Source: Hymenopus coronatus (taxonomy: Eukaryota; Arthropoda; Insecta; Mantodea; Hymenopodidae). From it: a DNA stretch of 64,000 nucleotides. How positions within the stretch are numbered: position 1 is the first letter of the stretch; every line of letters begins with the position of its first letter. Positions 19,085-28,479 of this stretch are shown here, piece by piece. The stretch lies in assembly GCA_030762935.1 (NCBI GenBank), contig CM060884.1, positions 78,230,696-78,294,695 on the forward strand, given 5' to 3'. The position numbers were made by a program, and so were the translations under genes. The notes below the pieces were generated by a model, which saw only the letters and a list, made by a program, of their open reading frames with translations, searched no databases and was not told the origin of the DNA.

Positions 19085-19829
19085 GGTGTTTGAACCCTCA
19101 GACGTATAACTGCTCTCAAACTTCGGGACATAGACAAAATTAAAATCCTAAAGTAATTTGGACGAGGAGCAACAAGAGTCCAGGCTTCTTAAATATGTAC
19201 CAGAGGCAATATTTTTTGTTTGTCCAGTTACAGGTGATTGGAGCGCACCTCCCCTTTTACCTCAGCCCCCACATTCTCAACACAGAACACATTCTCACAG
19301 AGGATATCAAAATATTATAAAGTATTGCAAACCGTTCGTTATAGCATCAAGCTTCACAGAACACCCTTGATATTCAGCTCCAACCGATGAAATACGCCGA
19401 TACGCAACCATGATGAAATTGTGAAGCACGTATTTTGCATTTTAACGGATCCCCTTTGGACGATAGACAATCACCTCACCTCTACGTCTGGAAGAAAATG
19501 CCACCTTGTATGAGAATATCATCACGGATCGGTTTATGAACATGCTTTATGAAGGGTATGCTTTCGTGCGCATCATATTGATGTTCGGTACAATAAACCC
19601 TTAAAGAAGAAATAATAATTATTGAATGTCGTGTGTGAAATAAACATATCTAAAATAAACAGCCACTATGTGTTGATTCAACATTATTAAGAGAAGGGAA
19701 AAATATTTGGTACGTGTGAGAAACGAACCTGCGACACTCACTAGAGGAGTAGCCTACGCTTTGTCACAGCGCTACGGGAAAGAGGCAGGTTTTATAATCC
19801 CAACTGTATCATGCTTTGTGTGCTACTGT
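19085..19829. other. Unassigned spacer with a tRNA-like segment
   Basis: No gene recognised. Within it, the minus strand of about 19,714-19,790 reads like a tRNA-derived SINE head: TAGCGCTGTGACAAAGC (A-box-like) and GCAGGTTCGTTTC (B-box-like), about 45 bp apart. It is too degenerate for a tRNA. The rest (19,085-19,700) shows no repeat I could match within the window. Confidence 0.4.
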
Positions 19830-20672
19830 TATTCTCTCTGTACATACAGGAAGTATAGTATTGTATTGCACCCAAAAATTCTATTCCGAGATTTCATCGG
19901 ACCCCCTGAATAAAAAAAGCATTTATAGAAAAAGGTCCATCTGTGTCTGTGGACAGCATGGTTCCAAAATGAAAATACCCTAAAACACCAAACTTGGTAT
20001 TTAAGTTTGGTATCTTTCAAGGATGCAATACGAAGGTTTTCAAGAAAATACCCCCACCCCAAACTACCCTTTATATGGAACTTTTATAAAAAATTTTGAT
20101 TTTCTCAAAAAAGGTCCTAACGATTTTGATTAAAATACCGTATATTAAAGATATTTACATGACAAATAAAATGTATATTTTGAATTTTTTGGGAATAGCC
20201 TCTGAAGACCTCTTTATTCTGGATAATTTTTATTGAATTTTGCATAAATGGTAAACCGTAAGAGATAGAGAAAAACTTAGTACACAACAAATGTAGATCT
20301 CCGTAAAACACACAATATATGTAAGTACATTTTTTTTTCGTAGAGTTCGCCGCTTTATATATGTCCTTTGTTATTCGTTTCACTTTTAAAATACTTAAAC
20401 TTTTTCTCATACGGGAGCTTGTCAACTCCTGGCCACGCAAACAAACGGATTTCAATCATATAGCAACCACATTTTAAAACATTTCACTGTTGGCTTAGCC
20501 TAGTGTGTTTCATTATTTCGTTTCTACTTACAAGAAAGCAAGTAATACGACTATTTCTGCTAATGATTTTCTCGATTAGCAGGAAGTAAATAGAAGCATA
20601 AGCTTTTTAACAATATTAATAATAATTTATGGCAAACATGTAGAGAAAGTCATATGAATGGAACACATCACA
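19830..20672 (+). repeat. Family A copy A8, full length
   Basis: Starts TTATTCTCTCTGTACATACA with a shortened palindrome and ends GTAGAGAAAGTCATATGAAT. A deletion removes part of the CGGAAATACATGTTTTGGGA block (ATTTCATCGGACCCCCTGAA remains). Confidence 0.85.
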
Positions 20673-20734
20673 TGTTTTAATTAATATAGATGGTTTATTG
20701 TTGGATGAGCTTAAGTTATGTATTTTATTATGAC

Positions 20735-20990
20735 TGCTGATCACATGGCTTAATAATATTACTGATCGCGGGTTCAAACCCGGCGGAGGACGATGGATTT
20801 TTTCGGGCGTAAAAATCCTTAGCATGGTTTCCTTTGGAAGGGAAGTAAAGTCGTAGGTCCCGTGTCGTAGATTTATGGCACGTAAAAGAATCTCAAGCCT
20901 GAAAAAGAGGTCTCTGAGCAAAACTAAGCGGTCTTTCTCACCGAGTATAGAATGGGACGTTGAGAGCGTCCATAAATAAAACTACTTTTA
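20735..20990 (+). mobile_element. tRNA-derived SINE (family D)
   Basis: The head contains ATGGCTTAATAATATTAC and the B-box region CGCGGGTTCAAACCCGGCGG (about 20,768). The body has GGTTTCCTTTGGAAGGGAAG, GTAAAGTCGTAGGTCCCGTG and TTATGGCACGTAAAAGAATC. The end is GGGACGTTGAGAGCGTCC followed by ATAAATAAAA. Pol III promoter boxes plus an unrelated body and an A-rich end define a SINE. It resembles arthropod SINE bodies I recall, but the family name is unverified. Confidence 0.7.
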
Positions 20991-21493
20991 CATGTTTAAT
21001 AAATTTAAGTTTTGGAACTTGGGAGAATTGATTGCTGCCGCTTTACAACTGTAGCACGGATGGTGTACACAAGGCGCTGTGCCGGGTGTACATAGTAAAA
21101 TTTGGAGATAGAAATATAACAGCTGGGAACGCGTAAGTTACCTACATTTCTCACTAGCGATTTAAACGCCTTCGACAGGCCACATTTTGTGCTCTAGAGT
21201 GTACACCGTTATAATTAAGCTAGTCTCGAACTGAGATTACTGGGATGAAGGAAGCTATTTAAGATCAGCTTTAAGTTAAGAGCTTGTGTTTCCCCTCAAA
21301 AGTTGCCTTCGTTAGAAGCCTACATTGTGTACACAAGAAATTAAGAACCATCTTAATTAACGCTACTTTTATTTACTTACGTTTTCTTGAAAGTGCTGAA
21401 GTTAGTTTCCAGCGAGGAGCATGTTTAGCAGCAGCTCACACAAAACGGATAGTTGTGAGTACCAAGTGGCATGTTTATAAAATCAGTGCAACA
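20991..21493. other. Unassigned spacer
   Basis: No repeat or gene recognised. Short ORFs (for example 21,284-21,526) have no supporting features. Confidence 0.4.
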
Positions 21494-21990
21494 TACGAGG
21501 ACCGTTTTTGTTTCAACCTCCGATAGGCTATAATAAAAGACAAGTTCATAGAAAACAATTATTTTATTACTAAAAGTTTTGTACACTTATGGTTACTTTT
21601 CAACGTAATCACCGAAAAGATTGAGACATTTATCGTACCTTGCACAAGCTTTGCAATACCCGCTTCAAAAAATGTTGCCGCCAATGATTTCAAATGAGCA
21701 TTGATGTTGTTTTGAAGATCTTCGTACTTTACGACGTTTGCGGAGAGCCATTCAAAACAAACGAAGAGGAATGCTGACTTGAGGAATTGTGTTGATGCAT
21801 GACAACGCTCGGCTCCTTGAACAATTTCAATGGGACATTTTCAATCATCCGCCGTACAGTCCTGACCTGGTACCTAGTGACTTTCACTTTTTCCCTGAAC
21901 TGAAGACGTGCCTAGGAGGGCATTACTTTCAAACCAAGGAAGAAAAACACTGGGGGAAGGGGTTGAGTGGAGGGAAGCTTTAAATGTAAA
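21494..21990. pseudogene. Second mariner, rearranged: two transposase pieces in opposite orientation
   Basis: A terminal-repeat-like TACGAGGACCGTTTTTG starts at 21,494. From about 21,735 leftwards, the minus strand reads DLQNNINAHLKSLAATFFEA then, after one frameshift, ARYDKCLNLFGDYVEK and a stop, the mariner C-terminus. From about 21,738 rightwards, the plus strand reads LRRAIQNKRRGMLT, a stop, GIVLMHDNARLLEQFQWDIF, NHPPYSPDLVPSDFHFFPEL and KTCLGGHYFQTKEE, the catalytic-domain part with two of the three catalytic Asp. About nine residues after HDNAR are deleted. The C-terminal end is therefore inverted relative to the catalytic part. It belongs to a different mariner lineage from the copy at 11,113. 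Confidence 0.8.
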
Positions 21991-22024
21991 GGATAGTCGG
22001 AAATTGTCGCCTTTTCCCTCTGTG

Positions 22025-22110
22025 TTTACTTTTTATACCACGTACATAATAGGTAGAGAAGATGTGGCATTCCACACAAAAATTTAATAAAATTTCCGAG
22101 TATAACTTTG
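22025..22110 (+). repeat. Family A fragment A9, left end
   Basis: Only the terminal TTTACTTTTTATACCACGTA, the GTAGAGAAGATGTGGCATTC block and ATTTCCGAGTA remain. The rest is replaced by AT-rich sequence to 22,310 with nothing recognisable. Confidence 0.65.
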
Positions 22111-22310
22111 AAGTTTTTCTCTCAATATGAGCATATAATATGGCGAAATCTAGTAATGTGTCAACACTAAGAAAATAATATTTTTAAAGAATATAAAATG
22201 TCCCTAAATTTAAACCTTCCTAATATATAACAAATAATTTATCATATTTCCTACTGGATGCTATATAAAATAAAAGAGTAATTACGATTATTAACATAAG
22301 CAATTTTATA

Positions 22311-23120
22311 TGTTACACTCACATGACTTTCCCTTGCTCTTTCACATACGTATATCCCATTCTTACAAAAGCTTATTTCTATTTACTTCATATTAATCCA
22401 GATAAACATTAACAGAAATAGTCTTATTATTTGTTTCCTTGTAAGTAGAAGGGACATAAGAGTATATACTAGGATAAAGCGATAGTCATATTTTAATAAC
22501 TGGTTGCCTTGTGAAACAATAGCAGCACGGTTCGCTTTGCATGGCCAACAGTGAAAGAAGAGAGACGAACTTCCCACTTGAGAAGAGTTAACGTACTTTA
22601 ACACTGAAACCCATCACAAGGAATAACTCTCAAGCGGTGAACTATACAAGGACAGATTATGTTGCACATTTTGTTTATTTCTTGCGTCTTACTAGTTATA
22701 CAAAATTATTGTTAAAAAGAGCTCTTCAGAGGCAATTGCCATAACACTAAAAATATACACTTTTACGTAATGTCAAATATGTGTAGCATGCGGAATTTGA
22801 ATCAAAATCGTCTGATCCATTCTGAGCAAATCGAAAATGTCGAAAAATGTTTCGCTTAAAAGGAAAATTGCATAGTTTAGGATAAAAAAAAAAGTTTACA
22901 TTTCAAGTTTAGTATTTAAACGACTTTTTGTGTTTAAGTTATGCTGTCCACACACACACACACACACACACACACATGAGCGAGCCCGCGCACGCGCATC
23001 TTTTCTTATTTTTCTATGGGCCTAAAAACGTGTATTTCTGGTGAAATATCGGCATCAAATTTTAAAGTTCAAAACAACACGATGTATGTAGTATGTACAT
23101 TGTACATACGTGCTAAAGAA
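22311..23120 (-). repeat. Family A copy A10, full length
   Basis: Begins TGTTACACTCACATGACTTT (right end) and ends CATACGTGCTAAAGAAAGTA (left end). It contains an expanded (CA)13 at 22,951-22,976 where other copies have a short CACACACGGACC stretch, followed by GCGCACGCGCATC. Confidence 0.85.
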
Positions 23121-23290
23121 AGTAAAAATACAAGGGAAAGAGATATATGTGGATAAATCTAATAAACAGCAAAGAGAGAATATTGCTTGGGTACGAACCG
23201 CTGTCCAATCTGCGACAAAGCTATAAAATGTACAAAGAGGTTTCTTAATTAAAGTATAGCAATGTACGTGAGTACTGACCAAAAATAAAA
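23121..23290. other. Short unassigned spacer
   Basis: Nothing recognised between two family A copies. Confidence 0.4.
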
Positions 23291-23291
23291 C

Positions 23292-23556
23292 ACATCTTAT
23301 GTGTTCCATTCACATGACTTTCTCTACATCTCTGTAACATATTATTGTTAAAAAGCTTATGCTTCCATTTACTTCATTCTAGTTGAGAAAAAACTAGCAG
23401 GAATAGTCTTATTACTTGCTTCCTTGTAACTGGAAGTGAAATAAGGGAGTAGCATAGGTTAAAGTGATAGTCAAAAGCTCGTTGCTATGTGACTGTTCTT
23501 TTGTTTCTGTGGACACGAGTTAACACATTCCTCTATGAGAAAAGTATAAGTTTTTA
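23292..23556 (-). repeat. Family A copy A11, right third
   Basis: Starts TGTGTTCCATTCACATGACT and stops after ATGAGAAAAGTATAAG, where a copy of opposite orientation begins. The two right ends therefore face outward. Confidence 0.8.
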
Positions 23557-24337
23557 CTTCCTCTATACGTACTATGTACATAGTGTATAGAGAAGGTATT
23601 GCACTCCACCAAAAAATTCGATCCCGAGATTTCACCGGAAATATATGTTTTAGAGTCTCCTGTATCCAAAAAAAGTATTTTCAGAAAAAGGTCCGTGTGT
23701 CAGTGTGTCCATGTGTCCGTGTGTCTGTAAACACGATATCTCAAAAACGAAATGTTGGTAAAATACCAAACTTGGTATTTAAGTTAAGTATCTTCCAGGG
23801 ATGCGACACGAAGATTTTGAGAGAAATCCCTCCACCCCAAACTACCCATTACATGGAACTTTTTTCTTGATTTCCTCTAAAATAGTTGTCACGATTTTGA
23901 TTAAACTATCGTACATTAAAGATATTTACACAAGTAAAATTTATATCTTGAATTTTCTGGGAATAGCGTCTCAAGACTATTTTACTCTACGTGAAATTTA
24001 CGGAACTTTGCATAACTGTTAAACCGTAATAGATTGACAAAAACTGACCACACAAAAATGTAGAACACATTAAAACACACAATTTATATTATATACATTT
24101 TTTGGTGGAGTGATCCATTTTGAGATATTCCATGTTTTTAGTTTCAGGTTTAAAAACCTTATACTTTTCTCGTACAGAAATTTGTCAATTCCTGTCCATA
24201 CAAAGAAAGGAACTTTAGCCACCAGCTTTTGACTGTCACTTTAGCCTGTGCTACTCAGTTATTTTGCTTGAAGGCAAGTATTAAGACAATTTCTGCTAAT
24301 TGACGTAGATAGAAATGGGTAGAGAAAGTCTTGTGAA
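23557..24337 (+). repeat. Family A copy A12, full length
   Basis: Starts TTTTTACTTCCTCTATACGT with an almost perfect terminal palindrome (arms CTATACGTACTATGTAC / ACATAGTGTATAG). It ends GTAGAGAAAGTCTTGTGAAT. It contains a CCGTGTGTC/CATGTGTC triplication near 23,690-23,725. Confidence 0.85.
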
Positions 24338-24775
24338 TGGATGTAATGAAAGATTAAGGTGTAGTTATACAACTGGGTTTACAGAATATCGCAGGCAACC
24401 TCTCATATTGTGAAAACTGTTGTTTGCTCAGCGTGTCCCCTCCCTCGGGGGGGGGGGGGTTAGTGCGCGGTTAATGCAAAAGAAAATGTGCGTCTTTCTT
24501 TTGAGCTGCTTCCGCAATGTGTCTGAGAGCCGACGAAGAAAGAATTGCCCTCCACTCATTACCACGTCTTTGTAACTCCCCCCCTTAGAGTTCAAGTTTT
24601 GCTCAACTTTTACCATAAACTAAAGTTAATAACAAAAACCTCACTCCTCTCTTCGCTCGCTCCGGAATGAAAACTTGCAAGTGAGATCCTTGTTCGTGTT
24701 TCGTTGGGCCTAACAAAGCGCCGGTTGACAAACTCACATCAGAGTTACTTTGAGCGGCGCTCTCTTTCAACCAAT
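24338..24775. other. Unassigned spacer with a G13 run
   Basis: No gene recognised. A run of 13 G lies near 24,449, after CCCTCCCTC. The minus-strand ORF 24,428-24,616 is proline/glycine run-on of that tract. Confidence 0.4.
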
Positions 24776-25945
24776 ACGAGGGTCATCCACAAAGTGACAC
24801 ACGATCTAAACAATAACGAAACATGGATAAGTAGTGTCAGACTGAAACATTCAATGTCATAGCCGGGATTTGAACCACGGATCTCCCGGTCTCTAGCACT
24901 CAGCTAACATGTCAGCTCAGTCTCACTCTACCTATCCAACTCCTGTCCTACACACGGCTAGAGACCGGGAGATCCGTGGTTCAAATCCCGGCTATGACAT
25001 TGAATTTTTCAGTCTGACTCAGCTTATCCAACTCCTGTCCTACACACGGCTAGAGACCGGGAGATCCGTGGTTCAAATCCCGGCTATGACATTGAATTCT
25101 TCAGTCTGACTCTACCTATCCAGCTCCTGTCCTACACACGGCTAGAGACCGGGAGATGCGTGGTTCAAATCCCGGCTATGACATTGAATTTTTCAGTCTG
25201 ACTCTACCTATCCAACTGCTGTCCTACACACGGCTAGAGACCGGGAGATCCGTGGTTCAAATCCCGGCTATGACATTGAATTTTTCAGTCTGACTCAGCT
25301 TATCCAACTCCTGTCCTACATGCGACTTATGTGAAAAAATAATTAAAACTATCAGTAACGAAAGATCTGGACACAAAACGTTTTTCACTAAGTGTCAGTA
25401 CCTTACCCTATTTCTCGACGTAGTCTGCATTCTGTCAAGATATTTAGTGTCACGTGGTACAAGCTTTTCAATGCTATTCCTTTCTACCGCTAAACATATA
25501 AGCTAAGAGGTCTTCATCGGTTTGGACGTCTTTTCCATCAGTACGGTGTCCAAACTGAAATACAGGTTTTTCTGAATACTTTTATCATTATTTTCTTTGA
25601 AGTTCTCCATAACGATTGATGAACTTCCACTCCGGTCTTTATCGTACACACTGTTATGTTCTTCCTTGATTACTCGTAAATTATGTGTCATTTCCTCACT
25701 GAAGACTCGTTCATTGCATTATCACTATACACTTGCGCTATTTGCCTATAATATTCGATTGGCCGACCATTTTTTGCATAAAAGAAACAAATAATTCTTT
25801 GGCGGTAGAAAAGTATAGCATCTCCAGTACCGCGTGACAATAAATATCTTGACAGAATGGAGATTAGAAATAGAGTAAGGTATTGTAACTTTGTAAATAA
25901 AGTTATTGTTGTTTAGTTAGGGCAAATCGTGTGGATGACCCTCGT
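24776..25945. mobile_element. Mariner-type MITE with fold-back interior
   Basis: Left end TACGAGGGTCATCCAC (24,776) and right end GTGGATGACCCTCGTA (to about 25,945) are perfect inverted 16-mers whose outer bases are TA, as expected for mariner/Tc1 insertion. A second inverted pair inside, 25,395-25,490 against 25,800-25,885, shares CATTCTGTCAAGATATTTA and TTTCTACCGC. No transposase remains; the interior ORF at 25,503-25,691 (minus) matches nothing I know. The left arm is enlarged by the tRNA-like array described separately. Confidence 0.7.
24850..25316 (+). repeat. tRNA-like 92-bp array with an inverted first unit
   Basis: Four direct units carry GCTAGAGACCGGGAGATCCG at 24,957, 25,049, 25,141 and 25,233, each followed by TGGTTCAAATCCCGGCTATG, a good B-box region. 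A fifth, inverted, unit at about 24,853-24,900 lies upstream; on its minus strand TTAGCTGAGTGC gives an A-box-like segment. So the source looks like a tRNA or tRNA-derived SINE head. The helices do not form a sound cloverleaf, so I do not call tRNA genes. Confidence 0.8.
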
Positions 25946-26124
25946 ACACACTTGTGCCCATGAACGTTATAGTCATAGCCTTAATTCCATACAACTCTAA
26001 AGGCTCGCATGCAACTGCAGCAGTGCTTTCAGACACTTGATGCTGAAAGGTGTGAGTAGTGTTAAAAGTAGAAAATTCTGTCACAACTTTGGTTTATGCG
26101 TCCACGGCCTCATTCAAGTAGGCC
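25946..26124. other. Short unassigned spacer
   Basis: Nothing recognised between the MITE and the leader segment. Confidence 0.4.
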
Positions 26125-26280
26125 ATGACTCTGAATCGGTACACAAAATGGCGGATAATGAGCATGGAATCTGCTGAACCAGACCAATTTATGCAAGCAG
26201 CGGAGAGAGCAAAATTACGTTCACAGAGCTTACGCAAATTCGGGAATGAGCATTTAACTTTTATAAACATCAATCCACAT
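26125..26280 (+). pseudogene. Leader segment L2, shared with 2,245-2,345
   Basis: ATGGCGGATAATGAGCATGG and GCAGCGGAGAGAGCAAAA match L1. The inner frame reads MESAEPDQFMQAAERAKLRS, then QSLRKFGNEHLTF, so a longer stretch stays open here than in L1. As at 2.3 kb, it runs directly into a tandem array of about 84-bp period. Protein identity unknown. Confidence 0.5.
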
Positions 26281-27110
26281 CTTCTTAGAAGGTTGTTCTT
26301 CTGCAGTTCTATAACATCTGATTGTAAGTGAACTGAAACATCTTCTGGGCTGTCAGATAATAACTTCTTAGAAGGTTGTTCTTCTGCAGTTCTATAACAT
26401 CTGATTGTAAGTGAACTGAAACATCTTCTGGGCTGTCAGATAATAACTTCTTAGAAGGTTGTTCTTCTGCAGTTCTATAACATCTGATTGTAAGTGAACT
26501 GAAACATCTTCTGGGCTGTCAGATAATAACTTCTTAGAAGGTTGTTCTTCTGCAGTTCTATAACATCTGATTGTAAGTGAACTGAAACATCTTCTGGGCT
26601 GTCAGATAATAACTTCTTAGAGGGTTGTTCTTCTGCAGTTCTATAACATCTGATTGTAAGTGAACTGAAACATCTTCTGGGCTGTCAGATAATAACTTCT
26701 TAGAGGGTTGTTCTTCTGCAGTTCTATAACATCTGATTGTAAGTGAACTGAAACATCTTCTGGGCTGTCAGATAATAACTTCTTAGAAGGTTGTTCTTCT
26801 GCAGTTCTATAACATCTGATTGTAAGTGAACTGAAACATCTTCTGGGCTGTCAGATAATAACTTCTTAGAAGGTTGTTCTTCTGCAGTTCTATAACATCT
26901 GATTGTAAGTGAACTGAAACATCTTCTGGGCTGTCAGATAATAACTTCTTAGAAGGTTGTTCTTCTGCAGTTCTATAACATCTGATTGTAAGTGAACTGA
27001 AACATCTTCTGGGCTGTCAGATAATAACTTCTTAGAGGGTTGTTCTTCTGCAGTTCTATAACATCTGATTGTAAGTGAACTGAAACATCTTCTGGGCTGA
27101 CAGATAATAA
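26281..27110 (+). repeat. 83-bp minisatellite, exactly 10 units
   Basis: Units start CTTCTTAGAAGGTTGTTCTT at 26,281 and every 83 bp to 27,028. Variation is minimal: GAAGG or GAGGG in the first block, and GGGCTGACAG instead of GGGCTGTCAG in the last unit. High uniformity suggests recent amplification. Confidence 0.97.
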
Positions 27111-27242
27111 CTTAAAATATGAAGTTCATTTTGCATTGCTAACATTTCTCTTGTTTCAAAAATCGAATGAAGGTGCTCTAACATTCAGGAGGTATATTGC
27201 CTCTAGCCAATGAGTAGCAAGTAAGTCCATTTATTTCAGTTT

Positions 27243-27539
27243 TCAGCTGATATAGCGCTCATGGCCGATATTCTTGATGTCAATGTGTTTCGTCCTAAAG
27301 GCATGTTTTAAATGTCTCTGCCGTGTCAAGACAGAGTTGCTGCGCAACGTAACGAGACACTTTTTAATAAACTGTCCTTCTGTGGGGGGCTTTTTAATTT
27401 GTAACTTGCACGTAGCAATTTGATGGCGGAATCGTTCTGGTTTTGCTGTCCATTCAACTCCATCCTTGTACTTTGATTGGTGTTTTAAGAAATCCGCTTT
27501 TAGTTTATTGCACATACGTTTACACGCATCATTATACTG
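27243..27539 (-). CDS. Candidate terminal exon, protein unknown
   Basis: Reading leftwards from 27,539 the minus strand opens QYNDACKRMCNKLKADFLKH, QSKYKDGVEWTAKPERFRHQ, IATCKLQIKKPPTEGQFIKK, CLVTLRSNSVLTRQRHLKHA and FRTKHIDIKNIGHERYIS, then TGA. The composition is that of a folded, basic cytosolic or nuclear protein, unlike the repeat ORFs around it. Just upstream the minus strand has CAATTGCCTTTTTCAG, a good pyrimidine tract with AG. AATAAA begins 7 nt after the stop (27,235-27,230). Together this looks like the last coding exon of a host gene or of an element gene. No upstream exon is identified in the window. I cannot assign a family. Confidence 0.45.
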   Translation of the reverse strand, partial: QYNDACKRMCNKLKADFLKHQSKYKDGVEWTAKPERFRHQIATCKLQIKKPPTEGQFIKKCLVTLRSNSVLTRQRHLKHAFRTKHIDIKNIGHERYIS

Positions 27540-27734
27540 CTGAAAAAGGCAATTGATAAAATGCCTCCTTATGCTAAACTATGTTAGCTGCTTATGACAA
27601 ATTAAATAACACGTTCCTGCCACAAAGACAGAATGTGAACCGTGACATGCTTCTCTGATCAACCTGAAGGCTTCTTTACTTGTTCACGTAACTGTGGACA
27701 ATGTCACTCGGTGACAGGCCTGATGTAAAGGCTA
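27540..27734. other. Spacer upstream of the candidate exon
   Basis: If the exon is real this is the end of its intron on the minus strand. Nothing else is seen. Confidence 0.35.
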
Positions 27735-28016
27735 CTTTGTGGTGGAGTAGTTTTCTATTTTTAAATTTTCGTGTCGCATCCTTGGAAGATACTAAACTTA
27801 AATGCCAAGTTTGGTACTTAACGGTCTTTTCGTTTTTAAGCTTTAATATCCACAAACACTCTCACACTGACATCTTTCTAAAAATACTTTTTTCGGGCTC
27901 AGGGGGCCAAAAAGCATATATTTTGGGTGAAATTTCGGCATTGCATTTTTGGATAGATTACAATATCTTATCAATCGACTTTTACATTGTACATATGGGT
28001 TAGAGAAAGTAAATGG
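27735..28016 (-). repeat. Family A copy A13, left third
   Basis: From the TTTTCGTGTCGCATCCTTGG block to the left end CATATGGGTTAGAGAAAGTA. The right two thirds are absent. Confidence 0.75.
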
Positions 28017-28158
28017 GTAATGCAAGTTTATTCCAACTATTAACAAGGAGTAGACTGAAGAAGATGCTGCATCGTCATTGAGTTACAACAAGAAATATAA
28101 GTTAGCTGAAACATGTGTTTCAGAACTGGGTATGAAACAAAGGTCGAGAACAGCGTGA

Positions 28159-28467
28159 CTCAGGTGGAAAACCCGTAAGGTAGTTGATGAAGCTGGTAGG
28201 CGAATTTGCTCATTATGTGGGGATCAGAGGGACTGGACGCATATTTTGGCAGATTACGTGCAGATAGAGGATGTTAGGAAAACATTACTGCTGGAAGTAT
28301 TTTTAGCTTCAAACAGACGAAGGACAGCTTTCCGGGACTTGATTCTAAACAAACAAAACTGGTCAAGCCTGGGCACATACTTAATGAAAGTTCGTGCACT
28401 AAGAGATCAAATATTTATGTATATATTGTATAGACTAATTTGGTGTTTGAGTAATCTATATATATGA
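28159..28467 (+). pseudogene. LINE ORF2 C-terminal remnant (CCHC-like motif)
   Basis: After a TGA at 28,156 the frame reads LRWKTRKVVDEAGRRICSLC, GDQRDWTHILADYVQIEDV, RKTLLLEVFLASNRRRTAFR, DLILNKQNWSSLGTYLMKV and RALRDQIF before AT-rich run-on. C-x2-C-x7-H-x4, with Tyr where the last Cys is expected, recalls the Zn-binding motif downstream of many LINE RTs. No RT motif precedes it. The end of the frame is cut by the GT-rich tract, so it is a fragment. Confidence 0.4.
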
Positions 28468-28479
28468 ATACGTGGGTTT

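Noticed and set aside
24850..25316. A cluster of five tRNA genes
   Set aside because: The B-box is good but acceptor and anticodon helices do not form, and the units are an exact 92-bp tandem repeat.
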